This document shows positions 33,992 through 43,091 of a DNA stretch of 64,000 nt, piece after piece. The stretch lies in contig JADJWY010000023.1 in NCBI GenBank assembly GCA_016716085.1, forward strand, positions 868,001 through 932,000, in the 5' to 3' direction. A program made the translations under genes and the position numbers. The notes under the pieces were generated by a model. That model did not search any database, was not told where the DNA came from, and saw nothing but the letters and a program-made list of their open reading frames with translations. This DNA is from Hahellaceae bacterium. Lineage in GTDB: Bacteria > Pseudomonadota > Gammaproteobacteria > Pseudomonadales > Oleiphilaceae. Position 1 is the first letter of the stretch, and every line of letters starts with the position of its first letter.

Positions 33992-36772
33992 TCAAGCATC
34001 CGAATGCTCATTCGGATGCTTGTAGCGCAACTGCTCAGACTGCCAATCATCAGGCTCATTCAATTGCAGCCGCAACGCCATGACCTCTTCATCAGGGTCA
34101 TAGCGCTTTGAAAAGCCCAACTTCTCAGCAAGTCGCAACATCGGCTTGTTGTCGGGCAAAACAGATCCGATCATCTCGACCGTCCCTCGCTCAGTACAAT
34201 AGTCAATGATTTTACGCATCATGACCCACCCCAGGCGCTCACCTTTCATTTGGTCTGACACGATAATGGCAAACTCACACTGAAGATTATCAGGATCGGT
34301 CCAGACCCGCACCGTACCCAGAATCTCCTCGGTTGCGAAATCGGCGGGCGAGTTTTCTTCCTGCCCCATTTCGTGACTAACCGCCACAAAGGCCATTTCC
34401 CGGTCATAGTCCAGGTGCAACATTTGCACCAGCTCTTCATGACTAAAGCTCTTACGGTAATGAAAGTAGCGATAGCGAATCGACTCAGGCGACAGCTTTG
34501 AATGAAAGGCAACGTGAGCCGGCTCATCCTCGGCCCGAACAGGCCGCAACTCAACCTTACGCCGACTGACCGGTAGCATGATCCACTCCCTCAACTCTTT
34601 CGGATAGGGCAAGATCGTCGTGCGTGCGGGCTCATCCAGGTCTACACGAGCCGAGAGAGCCATCGCACTGTGGCTCCCGAAATAATAAGGAACAATTTCA
34701 ATCCCCTTGATCTCAGGAATATCGGACACAATTTGCGAGACAATGATCAGTGTTTCGCACAACCGCGCCAGATCCGTATCCGGCTGATCGCTGAACTCAA
34801 GCAGCATTTGATACATGTGACTTTGACACACAAGGTCTCGTGCCAACACCTGATTCAATGGCGGCAGGGCTATTTGTCTATCCGCCAGCATATTTAACCG
34901 ACTCCCACTGGCCCCGCAAAATATCAAAGGTCCGAACACCGGATCACGCGCAACCCCCAAACTAAAGGCCACGCCCCCCCTTGCCTGCCTGAAAGGTTGA
35001 ACCGCATACCCCATAAAAGCACTGCCTGGAAAAAAGCGTTGCACATGCGCTTTCATTGCAAGGCAGGCTTCGCGGATGGCCAAGCCACCCTCCAGCCCTC
35101 TCACATGCCCCAGGTACCGTGCCAGGCTAACGCCGTCTTCAGCAAAGGGGTAGCAACCCGCTTCGTGAAGTATCCGAACATCCACTTTACCTTCAATCGA
35201 CTCAGCCAGCGCTTCAACCTCCTCTACGCCATACGCGAAGTGGGTTTCCAGCATGGGAATCTGATAAGCGCTCATCAGCTCGTTGGCCTCAGGCGCCGTA
35301 AGATAGCGTCGTCCCGATCGGTAGACCTCAAGCACTTGTTTCCGTGCGGCAGTATAGTCGTCATCGAGTCGTTTATAGCTCTCCGGCGTTTCACGCAGAA
35401 CGCGTTGACTCCGCTCATGGTTCACGCGATGCATGAACGCTTTTACTGCTTTTTCAGGCGAGGTATAGCTGGGTATTCCAGCCTGATAAAACGCTTCTCG
35501 CGCATCCATCACCGTACTGTGGCCCAGCCAGCATGCCAGCACATTCAAACGCGAGGCCTTTGCCGCCTGGATAACGGCGTCTGCGATCTGCAGACTATCT
35601 TCCGTTAACGTTGGTGAGAACATAACCAACAAATTGTGAACATTCGGATCCTTATCCAGGATCTCGATCGCCTTGCGATAGGTTGCCGGATCGGCACTGT
35701 AATCGAGGTCTATCGGATTCCGTCTAGACCAGTAAGGAGGCAGGAAGCGAGACAACTCTCTCTGAGTATCCTCCGATAACTCTCCAAGTTCACCATTAAG
35801 AAACCTCAGGCGATCAATCGCCATGACACTGGGACCAAAGCCATTGCTGATGATGTGCAGCGAGTGCTGTCGCACGGGCCGCATGCGGCTCAGCGTTTCA
35901 AGCGCATCGAACATCTCATCGGTACCATTGACCCTTAAGGCTCCCGCCCGACGAAACACGGCGTCATAAATTTTATCGCCACTGGGCAGGCCCGCCGGAA
36001 GCGCCTGTGGCTTCCATTGAGACTCCGCATAGCGACCACTCTTCAGAACGATTACAGGCTTGCTTCGGGCCACGGCCCGAACCGCCGACATGAACCGTCT
36101 CGGCTCCGTCACGTTTTCGATATGCAGAAGAATTGCCTTGGTATGACGATCCTGTGCCAGATAGTCAATCAGGTCGTCCAGACCGATATCTACGCCATCG
36201 CCCAAGGTGGTAATATGAGAAAAGCCCACGCCACGATATAAGGACCAGTCAATCAACGCGCTGGCGATCGTACCCGACTGCCCAATAAACGCAATCTTGC
36301 CCTGTATGACCCCCATATGCATGTAGGTCGCATTCAGCGCCTTGCTGGGCACCATGATCCCGATGGTTTCCGGACCCAGCAGTCTGACGCCCACCGATCG
36401 GGCCACTTCATCCACGGAATACATCAGTGGACGTCCACTTTTGCTGTGCGTCCGGGACAAACCGCCCGTCAGGATCATGGCAGTCTTGACCTTGTGCTGC
36501 CCCAAGTCACGTATTACGGAGGGAATCGTCTCTGGTGGGGTACAGATAATGGCCAAATCCGGGACGAATGGCATGAATCGAATGCGACGCACACAGGGGA
36601 TGCCATGAACATCATCATAGCCCTTGTCATTGACGACCAGCAGCTTGCCCCGGTACTCGGAGGCTAAAAGATTACGTAATACAATCCCCCCAAGATTATG
36701 GCTGCGCTCAGACGCGCCCAAAATCGCAATTGACTGGGGATTAAACAATGCTTCGAGATGACGGGTGCTCAC
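33992..36772 (-). CDS. protein lysine acetyltransferase, acyl-CoA synthetase-like fused to GNAT (PatZ-like)
   Basis: 926 residues from a GTG at 36772 with a perfect AGGAGG upstream; the open frame runs six codons further to a TTG without a site. Residues 1-700 resemble NDP-forming acetyl-CoA synthetase: CoA-binding start LFNPQSIAILGASE, GPETIGIMVP, FIGQSGTIASALIDW, and an ATP-grasp-like part. The last 200 residues are a GNAT acetyltransferase (VRPVRAEDEPAHVAFHSKL, then VSDQMKGERLGWVMMRKIID). In YfiQ/Pat proteins the synthetase part is catalytically dead and senses acetyl-CoA. The catalytic His region here reads EYVVGxH-poor, so I expect the same. Target proteins include acetyl-CoA synthetase in relatives. 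Divergent from a deacetylase-family gene. Confidence 0.9.
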   Translation of the reverse strand: MSTRHLEALFNPQSIAILGASERSHNLGGIVLRNLLASEYRGKLLVVNDKGYDDVHGIPCVRRIRFMPFVPDLAIICTPPETIPSVIRDLGQHKVKTAMILTGGLSRTHSKSGRPLMYSVDEVARSVGVRLLGPETIGIMVPSKALNATYMHMGVIQGKIAFIGQSGTIASALIDWSLYRGVGFSHITTLGDGVDIGLDDLIDYLAQDRHTKAILLHIENVTEPRRFMSAVRAVARSKPVIVLKSGRYAESQWKPQALPAGLPSGDKIYDAVFRRAGALRVNGTDEMFDALETLSRMRPVRQHSLHIISNGFGPSVMAIDRLRFLNGELGELSEDTQRELSRFLPPYWSRRNPIDLDYSADPATYRKAIEILDKDPNVHNLLVMFSPTLTEDSLQIADAVIQAAKASRLNVLACWLGHSTVMDAREAFYQAGIPSYTSPEKAVKAFMHRVNHERSQRVLRETPESYKRLDDDYTAARKQVLEVYRSGRRYLTAPEANELMSAYQIPMLETHFAYGVEEVEALAESIEGKVDVRILHEAGCYPFAEDGVSLARYLGHVRGLEGGLAIREACLAMKAHVQRFFPGSAFMGYAVQPFRQARGGVAFSLGVARDPVFGPLIFCGASGSRLNMLADRQIALPPLNQVLARDLVCQSHMYQMLLEFSDQPDTDLARLCETLIIVSQIVSDIPEIKGIEIVPYYFGSHSAMALSARVDLDEPARTTILPYPKELREWIMLPVSRRKVELRPVRAEDEPAHVAFHSKLSPESIRYRYFHYRKSFSHEELVQMLHLDYDREMAFVAVSHEMGQEENSPADFATEEILGTVRVWTDPDNLQCEFAIIVSDQMKGERLGWVMMRKIIDYCTERGTVEMIGSVLPDNKPMLRLAEKLGFSKRYDPDEEVMALRLQLNEPDDWQSEQLRYKHPNEHSDA
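33994..34021. terminator. 12-bp perfect hairpin at the convergent gene ends
   Basis: AAGCATCCGAAT and ATTCGGATGCTT flank the loop GCTC. It covers the last codons of the acetyltransferase gene and lies 16 bases past the lipoprotein stop. There is no T run, but position and symmetry suit a bidirectional end signal. Confidence 0.55.
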
Positions 36773-36938
36773 GGATTCCCTCCTCGGCAAGAACCAGATC
36801 CATTCTAGACCAATGTCAGCTCGTCAGGTTGATAAGCGTCAACCTCCGGTGTTTGCGATTGACGTTCCAAAGCGTAAAATGGCACCAACGCCTGTGCGCC
36901 CCTGAATTCGACGCATTCTTAGACGAGACACAACTATA

Positions 36939-37865
36939 ATGACCAAATCCGCACTCTTTTACCATGAGGATTGTACGCTACATGACATGGGGGAAGGCCA
37001 CCCCGAGAGCCCCATGAGACTGCGCTTCATTATGGACCATCTCAAACAAACCGGAATGCTGGACGATCTGGATCTCATCCAGCCGGAAGAAGCGCAGAAG
37101 CTGCATCTTTTGGCCGCACACCCTGCGACCTACGTCGACCAGATCAGCATGCTGGTGCCCGCAAAAGGCCGGGTGATGGTCGACCCTGATACCATGCTCA
37201 TGGCGCACAGCCTGCGCGCCGCTTACCTTGCATGCGGGGCAGCTGTTCAGGCTGTAGATCTGGTCATGTCAGGCCAGTCCCCTACGGCGTTCTGTGCAAC
37301 ACGCCCCCCCGGCCACCATGCGGAACGCAACAAATCGATGGGCTTTTGTTTTTTCAACAATATCGCCGTCGCCGCCTACCATGCGATGAACTTTCACAAT
37401 CTGAAGCGCGTGGCGATCATCGACTTCGACGTTCATCAGGGCAATGGTACGGTGGATATTTTTCAGGACGATCCACGGGTTCTGGTCTGCTCCAGCTTTG
37501 AGCACCCCCTTTTTCCCTATAGTCATGTGAGCGTGCAACGCGACACCATCATTAACACCCCCCTGGACGCCCACACCAGCGGAACCCAATTCCGTCGCAG
37601 AGTGGAAGCTGAGTGGTTACACCGGCTGCAAAATCATAAGCCACAACTGATTCTGATATCCGCCGGTTTCGACGCGCATAAAGACGACCCCTTAGGGCAC
37701 ATTGAGCTGGAAGAACGCGATTATCGCTGGATCACCCGCATGCTGCGGGATGTCGCGAGAATCTACAGCAACGGCCGGATGGTCTCGATTCTGGAGGGGG
37801 GGTATAACCTACAGGCACTTTCCCGCAGTGTGGAGTATCACATGGAAGGACTGATGGGATATTGA
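36939..37865 (+). CDS. histone deacetylase family protein
   Basis: 308 residues of the zinc-dependent deacetylase fold (class II-like bacterial branch, which includes acetylpolyamine amidohydrolases and lysine deacetylases). The active-site His pair is 126-127 in RPPGHHAE, and the zinc ligands are Asp164 and His166 in IDFDVHQGNG and Asp250 in SAGFDAHKDDPLG. The catalytic Tyr region corresponds to the C-terminal LEGGYNLQAL. It is cytoplasmic. The gene starts 166 bases from, and opposite to, the PatZ-like acetyltransferase, which suggests an acetylation/deacetylation pair. Confidence 0.92.
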   Translation: MTKSALFYHEDCTLHDMGEGHPESPMRLRFIMDHLKQTGMLDDLDLIQPEEAQKLHLLAAHPATYVDQISMLVPAKGRVMVDPDTMLMAHSLRAAYLACGAAVQAVDLVMSGQSPTAFCATRPPGHHAERNKSMGFCFFNNIAVAAYHAMNFHNLKRVAIIDFDVHQGNGTVDIFQDDPRVLVCSSFEHPLFPYSHVSVQRDTIINTPLDAHTSGTQFRRRVEAEWLHRLQNHKPQLILISAGFDAHKDDPLGHIELEERDYRWITRMLRDVARIYSNGRMVSILEGGYNLQALSRSVEYHMEGLMGY

Positions 37866-37867
37866 GA

Positions 37868-37898
37868 CCGGCGCGATTGGGCACATCACTCGCGCCGG
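37868..37898. terminator. GC hairpin between convergent deacetylase and fliS genes
   Basis: CCGGCGCGA (37868-37876) pairs perfectly with TCGCGCCGG (37890-37898) around a 13-base loop. No T run. It lies between the stop at 37865 and the fliS stop at 37913. Confidence 0.5.
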
Positions 37899-37912
37899 GC
37901 GTTCAGCCTGAA

Positions 37913-38308
37913 CTAGACAAGGCCTTCTTCGAGCACTTTGGGGCGAATCCCGTCCCAGCCGCTCTTGATTTCCTTGAGCAGCCCTACCACTTCATCAATG
38001 GCTGCCACATCATTTTTGATATTGGCCTGAAATAACCGCAACTCCATGTATTCGTATAAGGCATCCAGGCGACGTGCCAATTCGCCACCCTTTTCCCGAT
38101 CCAGAAACCCTCTCAAGCCACCGATAATTTCAATTGCTTTACCCAGAAGCTTATTTTTTCCTTCAATGTTTTTAGCCTGGATCTGCGCTTTTGCCATCAT
38201 AATCCGCTCAAGCGCGCCGTCGAACAGAAGCTGAATTAGCTTATGCCGGTCCGCATCAACAATACTGGTCTGACGATTGACGCTCTGATATTGATTAAGT
38301 GCCCTCAT
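37913..38308 (-). CDS. fliS: flagellar export chaperone FliS
   Basis: 131 residues, all helical, with the family pattern: start YQSVNRQTSIVDADRHKLIQ, then LLFDGALERIMMAKAQI, and the helix LDALYEYMELRLFQANIK. FliS caps unpolymerised flagellin in the cytoplasm and hands it to the export gate. Last gene of the minus-strand order fliC, flaG, fliD, fliS; 28 bases separate it from fliD. GAGG/TAGG precede the ATG. Confidence 0.95.
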   Translation of the reverse strand: MRALNQYQSVNRQTSIVDADRHKLIQLLFDGALERIMMAKAQIQAKNIEGKNKLLGKAIEIIGGLRGFLDREKGGELARRLDALYEYMELRLFQANIKNDVAAIDEVVGLLKEIKSGWDGIRPKVLEEGLV

Positions 38309-38336
38309 GTACCTACCTCTTGCCCACGTATGAGAC

Positions 38337-40313
38337 TTATTTTGACCCTGGATTCAGAGCCGCTAATTGATTGGTCAGGAATTCCTGGGTGTTCTTAAAT
38401 TGTGCAACCAGTATATCGGCTGCGGTAAACTGCTGAGCCAGACGCTCGGTCAACGCGCTGATACGGGATTCCATCGTCTTACGCTCTTCCTTGATTTCAC
38501 TCAGCTGCTTGTTCAGACGCAACTCAAAGCTCGATAAAGTACCTTCGTACTTAATGAAGCTGGTCACCGTGTCGACCATCTGATCCCCGATACCCCTGAT
38601 CCAGGACACCGACCCCCGACTGCCAAGCGCACTGCCCGTCACTTCCACAACAATGCCTTTGGAATCATCCGCCGTGTTAGCCGTCAATAACTGCCCTTTT
38701 CCTGTCGCCGCAGCACCATTGATGAATCCTTCCACGTTTTTGCCAACCGTGCCGGTTCCGACTGCGATACCCAGGGCAGTGGTGGCGCCCGCTTCAACTG
38801 CACTGAATCCGATACTCGAGGTCGAGCCATAGTTTTTTGAGGTGAATACCAGCTGATTCGACGCATCCAGCGACACGACCAAGGATTTCCCTGCTGCCTG
38901 AAATTTGGCATCGGCATCAATCTTTGCCTGCAGTTCGGCAACCATTTGGTCAGCGGTGTAGCTTCCAGAGGCCAGCGTAATCTGGTCAGAGCTAATACCG
39001 TCTATCTGAATGGTAAATTGATCATTCGTGCTATTAATGGTGGTTAAGCTGGTCGTCGCATTCGACAAGCTGACCGTTCCGGTATTCGTACCCTGGGTCG
39101 CCGCTACCGTGACCGCTATGTCATAGGTACCCACCTTGGTGTTGATATTGGCCGTTTGAAACTTCACCTGCGCGTCGGAGGTGCGTCCCTGATCAGCGAA
39201 CAGGGCCACCATGTCATCAGGATATTTCGCCAGCTGTTTCTTGAACCGGGCTTCGTCAAAAGACAACTGCCCCGTATCCTTATTCGTCGAGACGCCGATA
39301 TCGGCCAAACTCCGAATGTTGGCCGACTCCAGGCCCTGAACCAGGGCGTACAATACACTGCGGGTTTGTTGAGCAACGCCTCGAACGGCGGATTCACCCA
39401 GCAGCACCCCCCCCTCTTGCTTTTCAGGGTCATACTTGGTCGTTTCAGCAATCAGACTCTGAAGCGCATTGTATTTATCAACCAAATCCTTAACCCGGCT
39501 CGCAACTGTGCCCGAATCCCGTTCAACTTTAACCGTTGCGGCGCTTGCCGTTTCTTCAGTGAAATTGAAGGTGATACCTTTCAAAAGATCGTCCACCGTA
39601 TTAGAGGAACGGGTAACGCTCAAACCGTTCACTTCAAGCGACAAGTCCTCTGCGGCGACAACCTGGGTAAATGCCTTGCTACCGCTGACCAATTGAGACA
39701 GTCCGCTGGCGTCGCCGGGCGTGCCATCATTATCCGTGACAGCCAGTGTGATCGCGTTTTTGGTTCCCTCGCTGTCTGACGACAGCACTAGCTGATAGCC
39801 ACTCCCGGTGTTGATAACCGACGCAGTTGCAGCAAGATTGGGTGCTCCGTTGATTTTGTCCGCTATACCCTGCAGGGTGTTATTGGAGGAGTCGATGACC
39901 AGATTGTGACTCACGCCCCCCAAGGTAATTCTCAGTGTTCCCGTACCAAGTCGCGTCGTACCGCTGTCACTGAATACACCCGTAGCCATGGAGTGGGCTT
40001 GGGCAAGATTAGCAACCTTGATCTGATACTGCCCCGTTGCGGCTTTCTCTGTCACCGTGGCGGAGATGCCTGAACTGGTGGAGCTGAAAAGGTTAGATTT
40101 GATTGACTCGGGATTACCTAACAGGCGGGAGGTCAGACGAAGATCACTCAAGGCGCTTTTAAGCTTAGCCACCTCAGACAACTGGGCATCAATATCTTCT
40201 TTTCTGGCATCCAGGCGCTTCTCGGTCGGCTCGCGCTCTGCATTCGCCAGCTTGTCAATGAGTTCAGAGGTGAGAACCCCTGAACCGATTCCGATTGAAG
40301 ATATGCTTGCCAC
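38337..40313 (-). CDS. fliD: flagellar filament cap protein FliD (HAP2)
   Basis: 658 residues, longer than the ~470 of enteric FliD. GTG start at 40313 with GAGG upstream. The N-terminal ISSIGIGSGVLTSELIDKLA and the C-terminal coiled coil ELRLNKQLSEIKEERKTM with FTAADILVAQFKNTQEFL are the conserved cap ends. The centre contains Flagellin_IN-type hydrophobic repeats (TLRITLGGVSHNLVIDSS, YDIAVTVAATQGTNTGTV) and Thr/Ser-rich beta segments. It forms the distal cap where flagellin folds into the filament, and in several bacteria it also binds host mucin or is glycosylated. Confidence 0.95.
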   Translation of the reverse strand: MASISSIGIGSGVLTSELIDKLANAEREPTEKRLDARKEDIDAQLSEVAKLKSALSDLRLTSRLLGNPESIKSNLFSSTSSGISATVTEKAATGQYQIKVANLAQAHSMATGVFSDSGTTRLGTGTLRITLGGVSHNLVIDSSNNTLQGIADKINGAPNLAATASVINTGSGYQLVLSSDSEGTKNAITLAVTDNDGTPGDASGLSQLVSGSKAFTQVVAAEDLSLEVNGLSVTRSSNTVDDLLKGITFNFTEETASAATVKVERDSGTVASRVKDLVDKYNALQSLIAETTKYDPEKQEGGVLLGESAVRGVAQQTRSVLYALVQGLESANIRSLADIGVSTNKDTGQLSFDEARFKKQLAKYPDDMVALFADQGRTSDAQVKFQTANINTKVGTYDIAVTVAATQGTNTGTVSLSNATTSLTTINSTNDQFTIQIDGISSDQITLASGSYTADQMVAELQAKIDADAKFQAAGKSLVVSLDASNQLVFTSKNYGSTSSIGFSAVEAGATTALGIAVGTGTVGKNVEGFINGAAATGKGQLLTANTADDSKGIVVEVTGSALGSRGSVSWIRGIGDQMVDTVTSFIKYEGTLSSFELRLNKQLSEIKEERKTMESRISALTERLAQQFTAADILVAQFKNTQEFLTNQLAALNPGSK

Positions 40314-40357
40314 AAGACAAACCTCGCCGTGAAACTCTTATCCTTAGTATCGGCAAG

Positions 40358-40383
40358 AAGGGGCAAAACTTTGCCCCTTTTTT
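40358..40383 (-). terminator. hairpin between flaG and fliD
   Basis: AAGGGGCAAA (40358-40367) and TTTGCCCCTT (40370-40379) form a 10-bp stem. On the plus strand four T follow. On the minus strand, the direction of these genes, the tail is TTCTTGCC. It may end part of the flaG transcript before fliD. Confidence 0.6.
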
Positions 40384-40432
40384 GTAACAGTCCGTTAGCC
40401 CTTGCCGAACCTTGGCCGATTAACGCCAAAAC

Positions 40433-40858
40433 TTACGCTTTAGCGTTAAACAAACTCAATGGTTCGTCACTCTGCAGATTATGTGCCAGTTTAATCACAA
40501 CTTCATCCGGAATCTGACGAATAACTTCCTGGGTGCTGCGCTCGAGCACCTGAATCACCGTCTTTCCTGATGTATCATCGAGATTAAACTGAAGGTCGCG
40601 CTGCACAGACTGAACATATTCGTTCAGCTTGGTCACCGCTTCCTTCACCTGCTCGGTTGACTCCTCCGTAGTCTTCTGCGGGTCGCCCCCAGTAGAGATT
40701 AACTCTACCTTGTCGGCAGCCTGGACAGAGGAGGCCCCACCCGTCGAAACCGCCTCGGAGGACGGTTCTTTGGCTGGCTGAGCAGACGCGGCTTTATCCA
40801 CCGGCGGCGAAGGTCGCACGGGCCGGGGTGTCAAGTCAGTCAATTTTACGTCATTCAT
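40433..40858 (-). CDS. flaG: FlaG family flagellar protein
   Basis: 141 residues. A variable Pro/Ser/Ala-rich N-terminal half leads to the conserved FlaG core: VTKLNEYVQSVQRDLQFNLD, then DTSGKTVIQVLERSTQEVIR and QIPDEVVIKLA. FlaG proteins influence filament length and lie between flagellin and fliD in polar-flagellated bacteria, as here. AGGTGAG precedes the ATG. Confidence 0.92.
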   Translation of the reverse strand: MNDVKLTDLTPRPVRPSPPVDKAASAQPAKEPSSEAVSTGGASSVQAADKVELISTGGDPQKTTEESTEQVKEAVTKLNEYVQSVQRDLQFNLDDTSGKTVIQVLERSTQEVIRQIPDEVVIKLAHNLQSDEPLSLFNAKA

Positions 40859-40890
40859 AACTCACCTCATCCTATGTCTCTAACGCCAAA

Positions 40891-40920
40891 TCCAGCCGAA
40901 ATCGCGCGATTTCGGCCGGA
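40891..40920 (-). terminator. terminator of the flagellin gene
   Basis: TCCAGCCGAAATCGC (40891-40905) and GCGATTTCGGCCGGA (40906-40920) are complementary over 15 bases with one G-T pair, giving a very stable hairpin 25 bases past the fliC stop. In the minus direction it is followed by TTTGGCG. A strong but leaky stop would give much flagellin and less FlaG. Confidence 0.7.
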
Positions 40921-40944
40921 TCAGTCAGATTACCTCTCACTCCC

Positions 40945-42966
40945 TTACTGCAGGAGTGAAAGAACCTGCTGAGGTCTGGCGTTAGCCTGGGCCAATACCG
41001 AGATACCGGCCTGCTGCAGTACCTGTGCCTTGGACAAGGCTGAGGTTTCTGCCGCAAAGTCTGCATCACGGATTCGGCTGTTTGCAGCACTCAGGTTTTC
41101 GCTCTTGGTCGACAAGTTCGAAATGGTGGATTCAAAACGGTTCTGAATCGCACCGAGCTGGGCCGCGGCCCTCGAGACCTGATTCAACGCGTTATCAATC
41201 CCCTTAACCGCTTTTTCGGCGTCAGCAACCGTCAATACGCTGATGTCTTTGACCAATACACCGGTCTCCGCACCACCATACGTGCCTTTGGCAAAACCAG
41301 AAGCCGAAGGACCCGTACTATTCGCCGAACCAACGGTAATCTGGCCCGCACTACTCAAGGTCACCGAACCACGTGTGGTCGTTGCACTCAACCCGGTGTT
41401 CGTGACGGTGCCACCCACATTGATATTGCGTCCATCGTCCGCGATCAACTGGAATTGGTTGTCATCAACCACCTCTGCACGAACACCCGTTTGCGCCGCT
41501 TTCTCATTTATTGCATTGACGACCAGCGCAACTTGCTGAGAAGAGGTACTACCCGTTCCGGAGGCCGCCGCATTAATGGTAATTCCGTTAATCTCCAGAC
41601 CGGATACCTGCTGGTTTGCCGTCAGGTCAGACGAAGTCACCTGGGTTGCTTGCGCCTTGGCAGTCACACCGGTCTTATCGGAAACCTGATTGATTGCCGT
41701 GGCAATGGAGATTGCACTACCAGCCTTGCCTGTTGTAGAGGCATTGTCATATGAGGTCAACGACGGACCAATTGAGACGCCGTTGATAGAGAGATCGCCC
41801 GCCGAAATCGAACCCGTGACCGCCGCACCGTTAATACCACTGTTGGCGCCACTGTAGGTTCCGATTTCGAGACCCGCACTTTCCTGAGATTTACCGGTCG
41901 TACTACCGATGGTAATATCGCTACCATCCCGGCTTACCAGGGTGTAAGTCCCCGTGTAGGTACCCGCAGCTTTCAAACCAAAGCTTGCCGCTGAGGCCCC
42001 GGTAATCTGAATATTACGGCCATCATCGGCGACCAGACTGACACCACCGTCCAGGTTGTTCAGGTCAACCATCGCCTTGACGCCTGTTTCACCGCTGTGC
42101 AGATTGATAGCTTCTGCCACGCTTTGTAGATCCGCCGCCAGGTTGGCCGCCTGCCCCGTGCCCTGCAGGGAAATAGAAGTTCCGTTGATGGAAACGGTTC
42201 CAGCCGTGTTAGACACAGAGGCAACGGACGTACCGCCGACAAAGTTTGCGTTGACTTTGGCTTCTACGCCCGACAAGTCTGCAACCGAGTTTATCGCAGC
42301 AGCAAGCGTAATGGAGCTCAGCTCTGGGCTGGCCGAGGAAGCACCATCATTTGCCGCGTTTGCAGCGGGGACAGAAATACCGTTAATCGTCAAATCGCCG
42401 GAAGCCAGAGAGGCCCCCGTGGTCGTAGAAGACGAAATACCGTTGGTAACCGCCGTGCCCAAGGTCGCCTCAGTGGTCTTTGCAATGGATACACTGATCG
42501 TCTCGCCGACGTTTGCACCGGTCTGGAAACTGACGTTCTGAAAAGAACCATCTAGCAGGTTTCGACCGTTAAAGTTGGTATTTTTGGAAATCGAGGCAAT
42601 CTCAGCTTTCAGCTGATCCACCTCCTCCTGGATGGAGGAACGTTCCAAATCGGTGTTTGAACCGTTGGCTGACTGCAGAGCCAGTTCCCGCATACGCTGC
42701 AGGGCGGTGGTAATGTTGTTAAGCGACCCTTCACCCGTTTGCGCCAGGGAGATACCATCTCCGGCGTTACGAATGGCGACGCTGGTACCACGGATCTGGG
42801 CATCAAATCGGGTTGATATCGCCAGACCGGCGGCGTCATCTTTGGCGCTGTTGATACGCAGACCGGAAGACAAACGCTGCAAGGAAACGCTTGCAAGGTT
42901 CTGGGATCTATCCAGGTTCCGCTGCGCATTTAACGACGCAATGTTGGTGTTTATGACTTGTGGCAT
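40945..42966 (-). CDS. fliC: flagellin, enlarged repeat-containing form
   Basis: 673 residues. The N-terminal D0/D1 (MPQVINTNIASLNAQRNLDR, LSSGLRINSAKDDAAGLAIS) and C-terminal D1/D0 (QLGAIQNRFESTISNLS, ending RPQQVLSLLQ) are standard. The ~380-residue centre is built from about four copies of a Flagellin_IN-like unit of the form INGxxI, a run of small residues, AAxINxxxxxTGVxA, found near GDLTINGISV, GTVSINGTSI, GDLSINGVSI and GLEINGITI. The centre is very rich in Ser, Thr, Ala and Gly, suitable for O-glycosylation. AGGAGC precedes the ATG. A sigma-28-type promoter lies at 43065-43091, a hairpin terminator at 40891. It is the only flagellin gene in the window. Confidence 0.96.
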   Translation of the reverse strand: MPQVINTNIASLNAQRNLDRSQNLASVSLQRLSSGLRINSAKDDAAGLAISTRFDAQIRGTSVAIRNAGDGISLAQTGEGSLNNITTALQRMRELALQSANGSNTDLERSSIQEEVDQLKAEIASISKNTNFNGRNLLDGSFQNVSFQTGANVGETISVSIAKTTEATLGTAVTNGISSSTTTGASLASGDLTINGISVPAANAANDGASSASPELSSITLAAAINSVADLSGVEAKVNANFVGGTSVASVSNTAGTVSINGTSISLQGTGQAANLAADLQSVAEAINLHSGETGVKAMVDLNNLDGGVSLVADDGRNIQITGASAASFGLKAAGTYTGTYTLVSRDGSDITIGSTTGKSQESAGLEIGTYSGANSGINGAAVTGSISAGDLSINGVSIGPSLTSYDNASTTGKAGSAISIATAINQVSDKTGVTAKAQATQVTSSDLTANQQVSGLEINGITINAAASGTGSTSSQQVALVVNAINEKAAQTGVRAEVVDDNQFQLIADDGRNINVGGTVTNTGLSATTTRGSVTLSSAGQITVGSANSTGPSASGFAKGTYGGAETGVLVKDISVLTVADAEKAVKGIDNALNQVSRAAAQLGAIQNRFESTISNLSTKSENLSAANSRIRDADFAAETSALSKAQVLQQAGISVLAQANARPQQVLSLLQ

Positions 42967-43064
42967 TTTGATGCTCCTGTGAAGCTCGTCAGTAGTCAGT
43001 TACTACCAAGGTTTCACGCGATGCTTGCTCTCAAAAAGGCACAGCGTTTCCCCTGATACCCTTT

Positions 43065-43091
43065 GTAGCGGCCTGTTTAGCGGTTTCTTTA
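43065..43091 (-). promoter_or_regulatory. sigma-28 (FliA) promoter of fliC
   Basis: On the minus strand TAAAGAAA (43091-43084), 11 bases, GCCGCTAC (43072-43065). The FliA consensus is TAAAGTTT-N11-GCCGATAA. Leader length to the ATG at 42966 is about 90 bases. Confidence 0.7.

Noticed and set aside
34997..35608. 203-codon plus-strand frame
   Set aside because: Antisense of the PatZ-like gene; no motif.
42056..42541. 161-codon open frame on the plus strand opposite the flagellin gene
   Set aside because: Low-complexity antisense of the Ala/Thr/Val-rich flagellin centre; no ribosome site or family signature.
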